Counted from the stretch's first letter, positions 8,839 through 19,001 are shown. The stretch is 64,000 nucleotides of DNA from Butyrivibrio sp. NC3005 (GCF_000424545.1 NZ_AUKC01000015.1:1-64000), one strand, 5' to 3'. Program-made: numbers and translations. Notes: generated from the sequence alone by a model not told the origin.

Positions 8839-9540
8839 ATTATCCCTTTCCTTCAATGCCTTTTCTCTTTGCCTTTGTGCTTTTGAAAATGCACATCCGC
8901 AGAAATCCTGTCTATACAAATCAAATTTATGCGATAGTTCTATTGATCTCTTATAACCATTTTTCTTTTTAAAATCAGATGGAAGAAAAAATGTACTATA
9001 CTCTTCTGCTGCCTTGTTTCCGATTTCATTTAATGCATCAGCACTTTTCATTGGGCTTATTGTAAGAGTAGTCGTAAAAGCATCAAATCCCATTTCTTTC
9101 GTTACCCTTGCACTTTCCTCAAGACGCATTTTGAAACATACCATGCACCTTTCACCGCCTTCAGGAATATCTTCCATCCCTTTTACTTTTTCCAAATACT
9201 TTTCAGGCTCATATTTTCCTTCCAGAAAATGAATTTCTCTTGCATTCTCATCTGAGTTCATACCTTCAAAATTCTTTTCTCTAACCTGTCTGTTATATTC
9301 TGCAATCAGCCTTTTTTCTTCTTCAACCCTGTGATCATACTCTGTTTTAGAAGTAATATTAGGATTATAGTAAAACAAAGTAATATCAAAATATTGTCTT
9401 AAGTATTCAAGACAATACGATGAACACGGTGCACAACAGGCATGCAAAAGAAGTTTTGGGTAAATGCCATCTTTCTGGTACTTATTTATATACTCTTCTA
9501 ATTTTTTTGCATAGTTTTCTTTATTCAAAGCTTTCCTCAT
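8833..9540 (-). CDS. queH: Epoxyqueuosine reductase QueH
   Basis: Reduces epoxyqueuosine to queuosine in tRNA, the last step of queuosine synthesis. It is the non-homologous alternative to cobalamin-dependent QueG. The 235-residue protein shows the family signature: adjacent cysteines in HACCAPCSSYC (about residues 33-43), the CMVC pair in GGERCMVCFKMRLEES (about 130-145), and the C-terminal FCGCAFSK cysteines (about 215). These hold the Fe-S cluster and the second metal. The ribosome site is weak (AAGCAAGAA). The stop codon falls inside repeat C. No other queuosine gene is in the window. Confidence 0.93.
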   Translation of the reverse strand: MRKALNKENYAKKLEEYINKYQKDGIYPKLLLHACCAPCSSYCLEYLRQYFDITLFYYNPNITSKTEYDHRVEEEKRLIAEYNRQVREKNFEGMNSDENAREIHFLEGKYEPEKYLEKVKGMEDIPEGGERCMVCFKMRLEESARVTKEMGFDAFTTTLTISPMKSADALNEIGNKAAEEYSTFFLPSDFKKKNGYKRSIELSHKFDLYRQDFCGCAFSKAQRQREKALKERDNL

Positions 9541-9801
9541 TTCTTGCTTATTAATACGTTTTTAACTGATGTTCTTATTATATAAAAGCAAATTCAATAT
9601 TATAATGGACTTTTTTGGATAAATCCATATTTTTGATTCAACAGAACTATTATACTGGGGTTCTATTATAAGCTCCACCCATTTTCTTTTTTTGCATAAT
9701 TTAATTTTGCAAAGCTATATGTAATTCTATTTTTTCACAGTCTTGTCAATTGTTATGTCAATTCTTACATACTATGCAAGAATCAATATCATATAAAATA
9801 A
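9541..9801. other. Intergenic region between carB and queH
   Basis: AT-rich, with several TATAAT-like hexamers on the minus strand that could serve queH. I see no gene, repeat or RNA here apart from the carB terminator next to it. Confidence 0.4.
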
Positions 9802-9841
9802 GCCTCCAAAAGTTAGATTTCTAGTTCTAACTTTTGGAGGC
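9802..9841 (-). terminator. Terminator after carB
   Basis: A perfect 16 bp inverted repeat (GCCTCCAAAAGTTAGA and its complement) with an 8-nt loop, 30 nt past the carB stop and followed on the minus strand by a weak T-rich stretch. Confidence 0.8.
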
Positions 9842-9870
9842 CTGTTAAGTAATACTTTTCTGTTTTTTTA

Positions 9871-12800
9871 TTACAGTTTTGCTACGTCTACGAGTTCAAG
9901 TCCTTCTTCATTATATGCATTCTCAAGTGATGTTACGAGTGCTCTTGCAGTATCAAGTGCTGTGATAACATTTACACCTGTCTCAATTGCTGTTCTACGA
10001 ATAAGGAATCCGTCTCTACTCTTGTCGCGTCCCTGTGTAGGAGTATCAATTACAAGGTCAATCTTGTGTCCTAAGATAAGATCCATGATTGTTGGTGATT
10101 CCTGATGAATATTGTTAACTTTTCTAGCCTTTATTCCATTCTCTACAAGAACCTGATATGTTCCAAGTGTTGAATAGATAACATATCCAAGCTGTTCATA
10201 GCGTTTTGCAATATCAATGATTTCACCCTTATCTTTATCTTTAACAGTGATAATCATCTGCTTATGCTTTGGAAGATTGATTCCTGCTCCAAGGAAAGCC
10301 TTGTACAAAGCTTCATTGAATTTAGTGCTTATTCCAAGACATTCACCTGTTGACTTCATCTCAGGTCCAAGGCTTATCTCAGCTCCTCTTATCTTCTCAA
10401 AAGAGAATACTGGCATCTTGATAGCCACATGATCTGCTTCTTTCTGAAGTCCAGGTGTATATCCAAGATCTTTCAACTTCTTACCCATCATTACCTGTGC
10501 TGCAAGATCTACAATCGGAATTCCTGTAACCTTGCTGATATATGGTACTGTTCTAGATGACCTTGGGTTAGCCTCGATAATATATACTTCATCACCTACT
10601 GCTATAAACTGTACGTTGATAAGTCCTACTACATGAAGCGCCTTAGCAAGTCTCTTTGTGTATTCAGCAATTGTCTCTTTAACCTTTTGTGACAAAGACT
10701 GTGCAGGATATACTGATATAGAGTCACCTGAGTGAATACCTGATCTCTCGATATGCTCCATGATACCTGGGATTACAATATCTTCTCCATCACATACGGC
10801 ATCTACTTCTGTCTCAATTCCCTGAAGATACTTATCAACAAGAATTGGGTGATCCTGCGCATAACGGTTGATGATATTCATGAACTCTTCGATTTCCTGA
10901 TCGCAGATAGCAATCTGCATACCCTGACCTCCGAGTACGTAGGATGGTCTTACAAGTACAGGATATCCTAATCTATTAGCAACTTCTTTTGCTTCCTCTG
11001 CTGTATATACAGTTGCACCCTGAGCTCTCTTAATCTGAGTTTCTTCCAGAATTTGGTCAAAGATTTCTCTATCTTCAGCTGCATCTACATCTTTTGCATC
11101 TGTACCATAAATCTTTACTCCCATCTTCATGAGATCCTGAGTAAGCTTAATAGCTGTCTGTCCACCAAACTGAACAACTGCTCCGTCTGGTTTCTCTAAT
11201 CTTACGATATTTTCAACATCTTCTGCTGTGAGAGGCTCGAAGTAAAGCTTATCTGCAATATCAAAGTCAGTTGATACAGTTTCAGGGTTATTATTAATAA
11301 TAATTGTCTCAAATCCAGCTTTTTCAAATGCCCATGTTGCATGTACTGAACAATAATCAAACTCGATACCCTGTCCGATTCTGATAGGACCAGAACCAAG
11401 TACAAGTATTTTCTTCTTGCCTGAGCTCTTTTCTGCTGCCTCGTTCTCAGAGTCAGGTCCATCATATACCGAATAGTAGTATGGTGTCTGAGCCTCGAAC
11501 TCTGCCGCACAGGTATCAACAAGCTTGTAAGTTGCTACGATATCGTTATCATATCTAAGCTTTTTAACTTCATCAACTGATAAACCTGTAAATCTTGCAA
11601 TAACTGTATCAGGATATTCAACTCTCTTAGCTTCAAGAAGGGTATCTACGGAAAGATTCTTTCCTTCATCCTTTATCTTCTTTTCAACCTTTACAAGGTG
11701 ATGTATTTTGTTAATAAACCAGCGGTCAATCTTTGTAATTTCAAAGATTTCATCATAAGAAAAGTTTCTTCTTAATGCTTCTGCAATAACCCATATTCTC
11801 TGATCATCAACTTCAAGGAGTTTTTCTCTAAGTTCCTCATCATCAAGTGCAGAGAAATCGTAGCTTGTAAGGCAGTCTACATGCTGCTCAAGTGAGCGGA
11901 TTGCCTTCATCATTGCACCTTCGAAATTGGTGCAGATACTCATTACCTCACCAGTTGCTTTCATCTGTGTAGAAAGGGCTCTCTTTGCTGTAATGAATTT
12001 ATCAAATGGAAGTCTCGGGAACTTAACTACGCAATAGTCAAGTGCCGGCTCGAAACTTGCATATGTCTTTCCTGTAATTGCGTTTGGGATTTCATCAAGT
12101 GTATATCCAAGAGCAATCTTGGCAGCAACCTTGGCAATAGGATATCCTGTAGCCTTAGACGCAAGCGCAGAAGAGCGGCTAACTCTAGGGTTAACCTCGA
12201 TTACGCAATATTCAAAAGAGGTTGGATGAAGCGCAAACTGAACATTACATCCACCTGTTATCTGAAGTTCGTTAATAATATTAAGAGCTGCAGTTCTAAG
12301 CATCTGATACTCTTTATCAGTAAGAGTCTGAGAAGGAGCAACTACTATTGAATCGCCTGTATGAACACCTACAGGATCGATATTCTCCATATTACATACT
12401 GTGATGCAGTTTCCAACGCTATCTCTTATTACTTCATACTCGATTTCCTTCCAACCGGAAATACAACGCTCTACAAGTACTTCATGCACTCTGGAAAGTC
12501 TTAAACCGTTTGCAAGGATATCTTCAAGTTCCATCTGATTGTGAGCGATACCACCACCAGATCCTCCAAGTGTAAATGCTGGTCTAAGTACAACCGGATA
12601 TCCAATTTTTCTTGCAAACTCAACACCAGCTTCAACATCATGCACTACGAGTGAAGCTGCACAAGGCTCGCCGATTTTTTCCATGGTATCCTTGAATTCC
12701 TGACGGTCTTCAGCTTTTTTAATTGTTTCTGCTGTTGTACCAAGAAGCTTAACTCCATGCTTTGCAAGGAAACCTGACTCAGCAAGCTCCATACCAAGAT

Positions 12801-13089
12801 TGAGTCCTGCCTGACCTCCAAGTGTAGGAAGAATACTGTCTGGTTTTTCTTTCTCTATTATCTGCTCTAACACTTTAACAGTAAGAGGCTCAATATAAAC
12901 CTCATCTGCTATATCTTTATCTGTCATGATAGTTGCAGGATTAGAGTTAACAAGGCAAACTTCGATTCCCTCTTCTTTAAGTGAACGGCAAGCCTGTGTT
13001 CCTGCATAATCAAACTCTGCTGCCTGACCTATTACTATAGGGCCAGAGCCAATCACCAATACTTTTTTTACATCTTTATTCTTAGGCAT
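9871..13089 (-). CDS. carB: Carbamoyl-phosphate synthase large subunit
   Basis: Makes carbamoyl phosphate from bicarbonate, ammonia and two ATP for pyrimidine and arginine synthesis, using ammonia from CarA. The 1072-residue protein has two homologous ATP-grasp halves: VLVIGSGPIVIGQ at the N-terminus and ILVLGSGPIRIGQ near residue 555, each followed by conserved GGQ and NPR motifs. It ends in an MGS-like allosteric domain (about 935-1072). The start used has GGAAGGA 8 nt upstream. An ATG 24 nt earlier lacks a site. It follows carA by 96 bp. Confidence 0.97.
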   Translation of the reverse strand: MPKNKDVKKVLVIGSGPIVIGQAAEFDYAGTQACRSLKEEGIEVCLVNSNPATIMTDKDIADEVYIEPLTVKVLEQIIEKEKPDSILPTLGGQAGLNLGMELAESGFLAKHGVKLLGTTAETIKKAEDRQEFKDTMEKIGEPCAASLVVHDVEAGVEFARKIGYPVVLRPAFTLGGSGGGIAHNQMELEDILANGLRLSRVHEVLVERCISGWKEIEYEVIRDSVGNCITVCNMENIDPVGVHTGDSIVVAPSQTLTDKEYQMLRTAALNIINELQITGGCNVQFALHPTSFEYCVIEVNPRVSRSSALASKATGYPIAKVAAKIALGYTLDEIPNAITGKTYASFEPALDYCVVKFPRLPFDKFITAKRALSTQMKATGEVMSICTNFEGAMMKAIRSLEQHVDCLTSYDFSALDDEELREKLLEVDDQRIWVIAEALRRNFSYDEIFEITKIDRWFINKIHHLVKVEKKIKDEGKNLSVDTLLEAKRVEYPDTVIARFTGLSVDEVKKLRYDNDIVATYKLVDTCAAEFEAQTPYYYSVYDGPDSENEAAEKSSGKKKILVLGSGPIRIGQGIEFDYCSVHATWAFEKAGFETIIINNNPETVSTDFDIADKLYFEPLTAEDVENIVRLEKPDGAVVQFGGQTAIKLTQDLMKMGVKIYGTDAKDVDAAEDREIFDQILEETQIKRAQGATVYTAEEAKEVANRLGYPVLVRPSYVLGGQGMQIAICDQEIEEFMNIINRYAQDHPILVDKYLQGIETEVDAVCDGEDIVIPGIMEHIERSGIHSGDSISVYPAQSLSQKVKETIAEYTKRLAKALHVVGLINVQFIAVGDEVYIIEANPRSSRTVPYISKVTGIPIVDLAAQVMMGKKLKDLGYTPGLQKEADHVAIKMPVFSFEKIRGAEISLGPEMKSTGECLGISTKFNEALYKAFLGAGINLPKHKQMIITVKDKDKGEIIDIAKRYEQLGYVIYSTLGTYQVLVENGIKARKVNNIHQESPTIMDLILGHKIDLVIDTPTQGRDKSRDGFLIRRTAIETGVNVITALDTARALVTSLENAYNEEGLELVDVAKL

Positions 13090-13117
13090 TATGCTTTCCT
13101 TCCATACTCTCATAACA

Positions 13118-13170
13118 AACTGGAAATACGTTACAATCTTTTTTATGATTAGTAACAGGCATTTCCAGTT
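13118..13170 (-). other. Hairpin between carA and carB
   Basis: A perfect 10 bp stem (AACTGGAAAT / ATTTCCAGTT) with an inner GTTAC / GTAAC stem, in the short gap before carB. There is no T-run, so it is more likely an RNA stability or coupling element than a terminator. Confidence 0.5.
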
Positions 13171-13185
13171 ATGTATCCAGATTTA

Positions 13186-14391
13186 TTAACGTGTACGCAT
13201 CATGTTAATGAAGCGGTCAAACAAGTATCCACTATCCTGCGGGCCTGCACTTGCTTCAGGATGGAACTGAACTGTGAATATGTTTTTTCCAACATATTTA
13301 AGTCCTTCATTTGTTCCGTCATTTACATTAACAAAAGCAGGAACTGCAACCTTCTCATCCAATTTGTCAGTATCAACTACATAACCATGGTTCTGAGAAG
13401 AAATGTAAACTCTATTGTTCTCAAGATCTTTTACAGGATGATTTCCACCTCTATGGCCATATTTGAGCTTGTAGGTATCTGCACCTGTTGCAAGTGCCAT
13501 AAGCTGATGACCAAGACAGATAGCAAAAATCGGAACGTTACTGTCATAGAGCTTCTTAACTTCCGCAATAATCTGTGTACATTCCTTCGGGTCTCCAGGA
13601 CCATTCGAAAGCATGATTCCATCAGGATTTGATGCAAGAATCTCCTCTGCACTTGTATGGCAAGGATATACTGTTACATCACATCCTCTTGCTGCAAGAA
13701 GATTCGCTATATTGTACTTTGCTCCTACATCCAGCAAAGCAACCTTTAATCCTTTACCGTTTAATTCTCTTACAAGGCTTGGCTTCTTTTCTCTCTTTGA
13801 AGTATCACCTTTTAATGAAGCTTCATAATTTTCTGCATTAAAAACTGCACTTCCTGAAATCGGTCCGTTTTCAGAAAGATTATCTACACCTTTTACAAAG
13901 TATTTTTCCTTGCAGGAAACCTTCTCTACTACCTTGCCGGTTGTATATGCCTTGAGCTTTGGAATAACATCTTCAAGGCTATAATTCTCGTTAGTAGTAA
14001 TCATTCCGTTCATAGTACCTTTTTCACGAAGAAGTCTTGTTAATCTTCGTGTGTCGATTCCCTCAATTCCAGGAATTTCATATTTTTCAAGGAACTGCTG
14101 CAATGTCATGTCACATCTGAAATTAGATGCAACCTCTGAAACCTCTCTGACAATAACTCCGTCGAGCCAAATTCGTTCTGATTCCATATCATCAAGGCAC
14201 ACTCCATAGTTACCAATCAAAGGATATGTCATGCAGACAGCCTGACCGGCATAAGAGGGATCTGTGAAAACCTCTGTATATCCAGCCATGGTTGTGTTAA
14301 AAACTATTTCGCTTATAACTTCCTTTTCTGCTCCGATTGATTTTCCTTTGAAAACTGTTCCATCTTCAAGGATCAAAAAGGCTTTTTTCAT
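13186..14391 (-). CDS. carA: Carbamoyl-phosphate synthase small subunit (glutaminase)
   Basis: Releases ammonia from glutamine and channels it to CarB. The 401-residue protein has the CPSase small-chain domain (about 1-150) and a class I glutamine amidotransferase domain (about 210-395). The nucleophile cysteine is in ICLGHQLMALA, and the catalytic His/Glu pair is in QFHPEAS near the C-terminus. It is slightly longer than usual because of a linker of about 35 residues between the domains (around 160-205). The start has GGAAGGA 9 nt upstream. Confidence 0.96.
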   Translation of the reverse strand: MKKAFLILEDGTVFKGKSIGAEKEVISEIVFNTTMAGYTEVFTDPSYAGQAVCMTYPLIGNYGVCLDDMESERIWLDGVIVREVSEVASNFRCDMTLQQFLEKYEIPGIEGIDTRRLTRLLREKGTMNGMITTNENYSLEDVIPKLKAYTTGKVVEKVSCKEKYFVKGVDNLSENGPISGSAVFNAENYEASLKGDTSKREKKPSLVRELNGKGLKVALLDVGAKYNIANLLAARGCDVTVYPCHTSAEEILASNPDGIMLSNGPGDPKECTQIIAEVKKLYDSNVPIFAICLGHQLMALATGADTYKLKYGHRGGNHPVKDLENNRVYISSQNHGYVVDTDKLDEKVAVPAFVNVNDGTNEGLKYVGKNIFTVQFHPEASAGPQDSGYLFDRFINMMRTR

Positions 14392-14426
14392 CTCACTGTT
14401 CCTTCCGTAAATTTAATTTAAATGTT

Positions 14427-14461
14427 GCGGCTTACCTAGCCAGGTATGCCTGATAAGCCGC
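14427..14461 (-). other. Two-tier hairpin between purL and carA
   Basis: An outer 8 bp stem (GCGGCTTA / TAAGCCGC) encloses CAGG-TATG-CCTG. On the minus strand it is followed by A/T-rich sequence without a clear T-run. It lies about 35 nt before the carA start. It may be the purL end or a carA leader element; it does not match the PyrR-binding loop. Confidence 0.45.
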
Positions 14462-14518
14462 GTAGAATTCCAATTACCGCTAACTTTTTGTAAATTATTA
14501 AAGTAACGGACTCTATGA

Positions 14519-17500
14519 TTATTCAAAGTAACGAACACCAGATTCAAAGAGTTTCAAATCCTGCTCGCCATAGATATTGACTGCAACACCATTTCCGCGA
14601 CGTTCACTATGGCACATCTTACCAAGACAACGTCCGTCAAATGAAGTAATACCTTCAACTGCTCTATATGAACCATTAATATTCCACTCATCATTCATTG
14701 TAACATTACCATCAACATCACAGTACTGGAATGCAACCTGTCCATTTTCAAAGAGCTTGTCAAGTACATCATCATTTGCAACAAATCTTCCTTCTCCATG
14801 TGAAGCAGGATTTGTATAAACTTTTCCAAGTTCTGCACCCATAAGCCATGGAGACTTATTGCTGACAACTTTCAGATAAGCCATCTTGGAAATATGTCTT
14901 CCGATTGTATTGAAAGTAAGTGTCGGGCTGTCAGGTGTCTGACCTGTAATCTTGCCGTTTGGTACAAGTCCAAGCTTTATGATAGCCTGGAATCCATTAC
15001 AGATACCAAGAACAAGACCATCTCTTTCATTAAGAAGCTTTTCAACTGCCTCTTTAATCTTTGCCTGCTGGAAAGCTGTTGCAAAGAACTTCGCAGATCC
15101 ATCAGGTTCATCACCAGCTGAGAATCCACCTGGGAACATGATAATCTGAGCATTTGAAATTGCTTTTTCAAACTCTTCAATACTGTCTCTTATATCATTT
15201 GCATTCTGGTTCTTGAATACATGGATATCTGCTACTGCACCTGCTCTCTCAAATGCTGCAGCACTATCGTATTCACAGTTTGTACCAGGGAATACCGGTA
15301 TAAATACTCTTGGCTTTGCCACCTTATTCTTGCAGATATAGATATCACCCTTTGCATCATAAAGCTTTGTATCAACCTTTGTATCATCATCGCAAACCTT
15401 TGCAGGGAATACCTTATCTAATTTCTTAGTCCAGCTACAAAGAAGCTCTTCACCGGATACAGTTACATTTTCTACTGTAAATTCGTTTTCATCTGTTATG
15501 GTTGCTACTACTCTGCAGTTCTTAACACCAAGAACCTTCTCAACATCTTTTACTGCAACTTCTGCAACAATATTTGCAATACCATTTGCAAATATTTCTT
15601 TTGCGGATATGGACTCATCGAATCTTACACCTTTTTTGTTACCAAATGCCATCTTACATACAGCTGCTGCAAGTCCATAGCTGTCTTCTGCGTATGCTGC
15701 CCTGATAACGCCTTCATTCATAAGTTCATGAATCCTGTCATATAATTCAATTACCTTGTCATATACTGGAAGGTCATATTCATCTTTTTCAATAGCGAAC
15801 TCTACAAGTACATCTCCTGACTCTTTAAGTTCAGGTGTTACTACGTCGCTAAGCTTAGCAATATCTACAGCAAAAGAAACCAATGTTGGTGGAACATTTA
15901 TCTCATTAAATGAACCTGACATGGAATCTTTTCCACCAATTGATGCCTTGCCAAAGCCAAGCTGTGCATCAAATGCGCCAAGAAGTGCTGTAAGAGGCTG
16001 ACTCCATCTCTTTGGATCTTCAGTCATTCTCTTGAAATACTCTTGGAATGTGAAGTGGAGATTATCTACTTTACCGCCACCTGCTACTATTCTTGCAACT
16101 GACTCTGTTACTGCATATACAGCTCCGTGATATGGGCTCCATGTAGAAAGATATGGATCATAACCATAAGCCATCATTGTAACTGTATCACTCTCACCAC
16201 CAAGAACAGGAAGCTTTGCTATCATGTTCTGTGTTTCTGTAAGCTGGTATTTACCTCCATACGGCATCTCTACAGAAGCAGCTCCTATAGAAGAGTCAAA
16301 TCTTTCTACAAGACCTTTCTGTGAGCATACATTAAGGTCTGACATTTCTTCAATCCATGCCTTCTTGATATCACCGTTCTCAAGCTCTTTGGAAGCTTTT
16401 TCGCATGCTACTTTATCAAAATATTTATCAGACTTTGAAGGAATCTCAACTTCTACATTGGTCTCCTGATGAGCTCCGTTTGTATCAAGGAAAGCTCTGG
16501 TAATATCTACGATTTTCTTTCCTCTCCACTTAAGTACAAGACGTGGCTCCTTGGTTACAACTGCTACCTTTGTAGCCTCGAGGTTTTCCTCAGATGCATA
16601 CTTTAAGAATTCATCAGCATCCTTAGGATCTACTACTACAGCCATACGTTCCTGAGATTCAGAGATTGCAAGCTCTGTTCCGTCAAGGCCGGCATACTTT
16701 TTAGGAACAAGATCAAGGTTGATATCAAGACCATCTGCAAGCTCACCAATTGCAACTGAAACTCCGCCTGCACCAAAGTCATTACACTTCTTAATAAGCT
16801 CTGATACCTCTTTACGACGGAAAAGTCTCTGAAGCTTACGCTCAGTAGGTGCATTTCCCTTTTGTACTTCTGCACCGCAACTGGAAAGTGACTTGTTGGT
16901 ATGTGCCTTGGAGGAACCTGTAGCACCACCAATACCATCACGGCCTGTTCTTCCACCCAAAAGAATGATGATATCTCCTGGCTCAGAACTCTTACGCATT
17001 ACGTTAGCCTGAGGTGCTGCGCCCATAACTGCGCCGATTTCCATTCTCTTTGCTACATAGTTTGGATGGTAAACTTCTTTTACATATCCTGTAGCAAGAC
17101 CAATCTGGTTTCCATAGGATGAATATCCCTGTGCTGCACCTCTTACAAGCTTTTTCTGGGAAAGCTTACCCTTAAGTGTTTCAGATACAGGAACTGTAGG
17201 ATCTGCTGCGCCAGTTACACGCATAGCCTGATATACATATCCTCTTCCTGAAAGCGGATCACGGATTGCGCCACCAAGACATGTAGCAGCACCACCAAAT
17301 GGTTCAATTTCTGTAGGATGGTTATGTGTTTCATTTTTGAAGAAAATAAGCCAGTTCTCTGTAACTTTGCCCTGACCATAATCAACTTCAACAGGAACAA
17401 CTACTGTACAAGCATTGTTTTCTTCAGACTGCTCCATATCTGTGAGCTTTCCGTCTTTCTTTAATTTCTTCATACCCATAAGAGCAAGATCCATAAGAGA

Positions 17501-18322
17501 AATGAACTTCTCTTTGCGCTTTGCTTCATCAGCATATATTTCATCTCTTGCTACAAGGTAATTCTGATATGCCTTTTCAATAGGCTCTTTATAATCACCT
17601 TCACCAAAACTAACAGTCTTAAGTTCTGTTCCAAATGTAGTGTGACGGCAATGATCTGACCAATATGTATCGAGAACACGAATTTCTGTCATAGAAGGAT
17701 CGCGTTTTTCTTCGTTTTTGAAATATGTCTGTATCCACAAAAAATCCTTAAATGTCATTGCAAGACCAAAAGATTCATATAGTTTTCTAAACTCATTCTC
17801 TTCCATAGCACAAAAGCCATCAAGAATCTTAACATCTTCTGGTTCAGGATAATCAAGTGTAAGTGTTTCAGGAACGCTCTCGTCTACAATTCCTGAATCA
17901 ACAGGGTTAACAACATAGTCTTCAATTTTTTTCTTTTCATCTTCTGTAATGTCACCAATAAGCATGTAAGTTACAGCACTCTTTATTACAGGCTGCTCGT
18001 CCCCCTTAATGAATCTTACACACTGCTCAGCAGAATCAGCTCTTTGATCGAACTGTCCAGGAAGTGCCTGAACACTGAATACAACTGCACTTGCTGGTAC
18101 TTCAATTTCATCTCTATAAAGAATATCAACAGGTGGTTCAGAAAATACGGTTTTACATGCTTTTTCGAAAACTTCATCTGAAACATTTTCAACATCATAG
18201 CGAATAAACACGCGTACTTCTTTTACGCTGGAAATTCCAAGATATCCGGATATTTCCTCCCTAAGTTCCTTTGCCTGCCCAGCAAAAGGCGCTTTCTTTT
18301 CTACATAGATTCTTCTTACCAT
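14519..18322 (-). CDS. purL: Phosphoribosylformylglycinamidine synthase, single chain
   Basis: Fourth step of purine synthesis: converts FGAR to FGAM using glutamine and ATP. This is the long fused form (1267 residues), as opposed to separate PurS, PurL and PurQ. It has an N-terminal PurS-like part, the duplicated AIRS-type synthase domains (for example SDHCRHTTF, ETHNHP and GGKDSMSG), and a C-terminal glutaminase. The glutaminase shows FPGGFSAGDEP, the nucleophile in LGICNGFQ and the catalytic HGEGRF. The start was set at MVRRIYVEKK, which has GAGGAGAT just upstream; an in-frame start 66 nt earlier lies inside a terminator hairpin. The other purine genes in the window are at 39827-43323. Confidence 0.96.
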   Translation of the reverse strand: MVRRIYVEKKAPFAGQAKELREEISGYLGISSVKEVRVFIRYDVENVSDEVFEKACKTVFSEPPVDILYRDEIEVPASAVVFSVQALPGQFDQRADSAEQCVRFIKGDEQPVIKSAVTYMLIGDITEDEKKKIEDYVVNPVDSGIVDESVPETLTLDYPEPEDVKILDGFCAMEENEFRKLYESFGLAMTFKDFLWIQTYFKNEEKRDPSMTEIRVLDTYWSDHCRHTTFGTELKTVSFGEGDYKEPIEKAYQNYLVARDEIYADEAKRKEKFISLMDLALMGMKKLKKDGKLTDMEQSEENNACTVVVPVEVDYGQGKVTENWLIFFKNETHNHPTEIEPFGGAATCLGGAIRDPLSGRGYVYQAMRVTGAADPTVPVSETLKGKLSQKKLVRGAAQGYSSYGNQIGLATGYVKEVYHPNYVAKRMEIGAVMGAAPQANVMRKSSEPGDIIILLGGRTGRDGIGGATGSSKAHTNKSLSSCGAEVQKGNAPTERKLQRLFRRKEVSELIKKCNDFGAGGVSVAIGELADGLDINLDLVPKKYAGLDGTELAISESQERMAVVVDPKDADEFLKYASEENLEATKVAVVTKEPRLVLKWRGKKIVDITRAFLDTNGAHQETNVEVEIPSKSDKYFDKVACEKASKELENGDIKKAWIEEMSDLNVCSQKGLVERFDSSIGAASVEMPYGGKYQLTETQNMIAKLPVLGGESDTVTMMAYGYDPYLSTWSPYHGAVYAVTESVARIVAGGGKVDNLHFTFQEYFKRMTEDPKRWSQPLTALLGAFDAQLGFGKASIGGKDSMSGSFNEINVPPTLVSFAVDIAKLSDVVTPELKESGDVLVEFAIEKDEYDLPVYDKVIELYDRIHELMNEGVIRAAYAEDSYGLAAAVCKMAFGNKKGVRFDESISAKEIFANGIANIVAEVAVKDVEKVLGVKNCRVVATITDENEFTVENVTVSGEELLCSWTKKLDKVFPAKVCDDDTKVDTKLYDAKGDIYICKNKVAKPRVFIPVFPGTNCEYDSAAAFERAGAVADIHVFKNQNANDIRDSIEEFEKAISNAQIIMFPGGFSAGDEPDGSAKFFATAFQQAKIKEAVEKLLNERDGLVLGICNGFQAIIKLGLVPNGKITGQTPDSPTLTFNTIGRHISKMAYLKVVSNKSPWLMGAELGKVYTNPASHGEGRFVANDDVLDKLFENGQVAFQYCDVDGNVTMNDEWNINGSYRAVEGITSFDGRCLGKMCHSERRGNGVAVNIYGEQDLKLFESGVRYFE

Positions 18323-18356
18323 CTTATATCTCCTCTTTCCCGTTGATATATTTTCT

Positions 18357-18389
18357 GAAAAAAAGTGCTCTGGTAATTTCCAAAGCACT
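18357..18389 (-). terminator. Terminator after the tetR-type gene, just before purL
   Basis: A 10 bp stem (AGTGCTTTGG / CCAGAGCACT on the minus strand, one G-U pair) with a 6-nt loop and a run of seven T. It ends about 35 nt before the purL start, so it could also attenuate purL. Confidence 0.85.
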
Positions 18390-18401
18390 CTTAAACATTC
18401 A

Positions 18402-19001
18402 TTAATTAGACACTACCCCCACCGGCGCAAGTCCTGCAAGGATATAGTTAATCTCACTATCAAAGTTTTCTTCTGTAAGTCCTACTGTATCAGAAAGGTA
18501 GCGAAGTCCCTCAAGAATATAGCAAATGCTTACAGCTTTACTATGAGCATCCTCGCAAACAAATTCTCCATCCCTAACTCCATCGTCGATTAAACCTTCT
18601 ATGATTCCCACAGAAGTGTCGAATGATTTCTTTATTAAATTGTTCTTTGGAATTAATGAATGACTTGCACAATATTCGTAGATAGCTAGACCCAAGTTAT
18701 TATCTCGACAAAGAATTTCTTTTTTCTGCTCATTTAAAAATAAAACAAGCATATCAGAAGCGGAAGCATTCCCCATAAGTGCCTGCTCAATAGCAGCATC
18801 ACTGTCCTTCTTCACTAAAGAAGACAGTACCGCCATGAAAATCTGTTCTGTACTGGAAAAATGGAGATAAAGTCCTCCACGGCTGATATTACACTCTTCA
18901 ACCAAATCTTTCATCGTAACATTTTTGAACCCTTTTCTGGCAAAAACATTACGAGATTTTTCAATGATGTAGTTTCTCTTTCTATCAGACTTCGCTCCCA
19001 T
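18402..19001 (-). CDS. TetR/AcrR family transcriptional regulator
   Basis: A 199-residue repressor-type protein. The N-terminal helix-turn-helix (about 10-60) is typical: FARKGFKNVTMKDLVEECNISRGGLYLHFSSTEQIF. The C-terminal ligand-binding part is not assignable to a known inducer class. It lies 29 bp downstream of the 19031-19492 gene on the same strand, and a GAAC-N4-GTTC dyad sits upstream of that gene, so it probably represses its own two-gene operon. The ribosome site is GAGGGAG. It ends at a strong terminator. Confidence 0.9.
   Translation of the reverse strand: MGAKSDRKRNYIIEKSRNVFARKGFKNVTMKDLVEECNISRGGLYLHFSSTEQIFMAVLSSLVKKDSDAAIEQALMGNASASDMLVLFLNEQKKEILCRDNNLGLAIYEYCASHSLIPKNNLIKKSFDTSVGIIEGLIDDGVRDGEFVCEDAHSKAVSICYILEGLRYLSDTVGLTEENFDSEINYILAGLAPVGVVSN

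Noticed and set aside
9541-9801. Possible promoter TTGACA-TAGAAT for queH
   Set aside because: The spacing is 14 nt, too short, and other TATAAT-like hexamers are closer.
14401-14518. PyrR-binding attenuator before carA
   Set aside because: The conserved PyrR loop sequence is absent and there is no terminator T-run.
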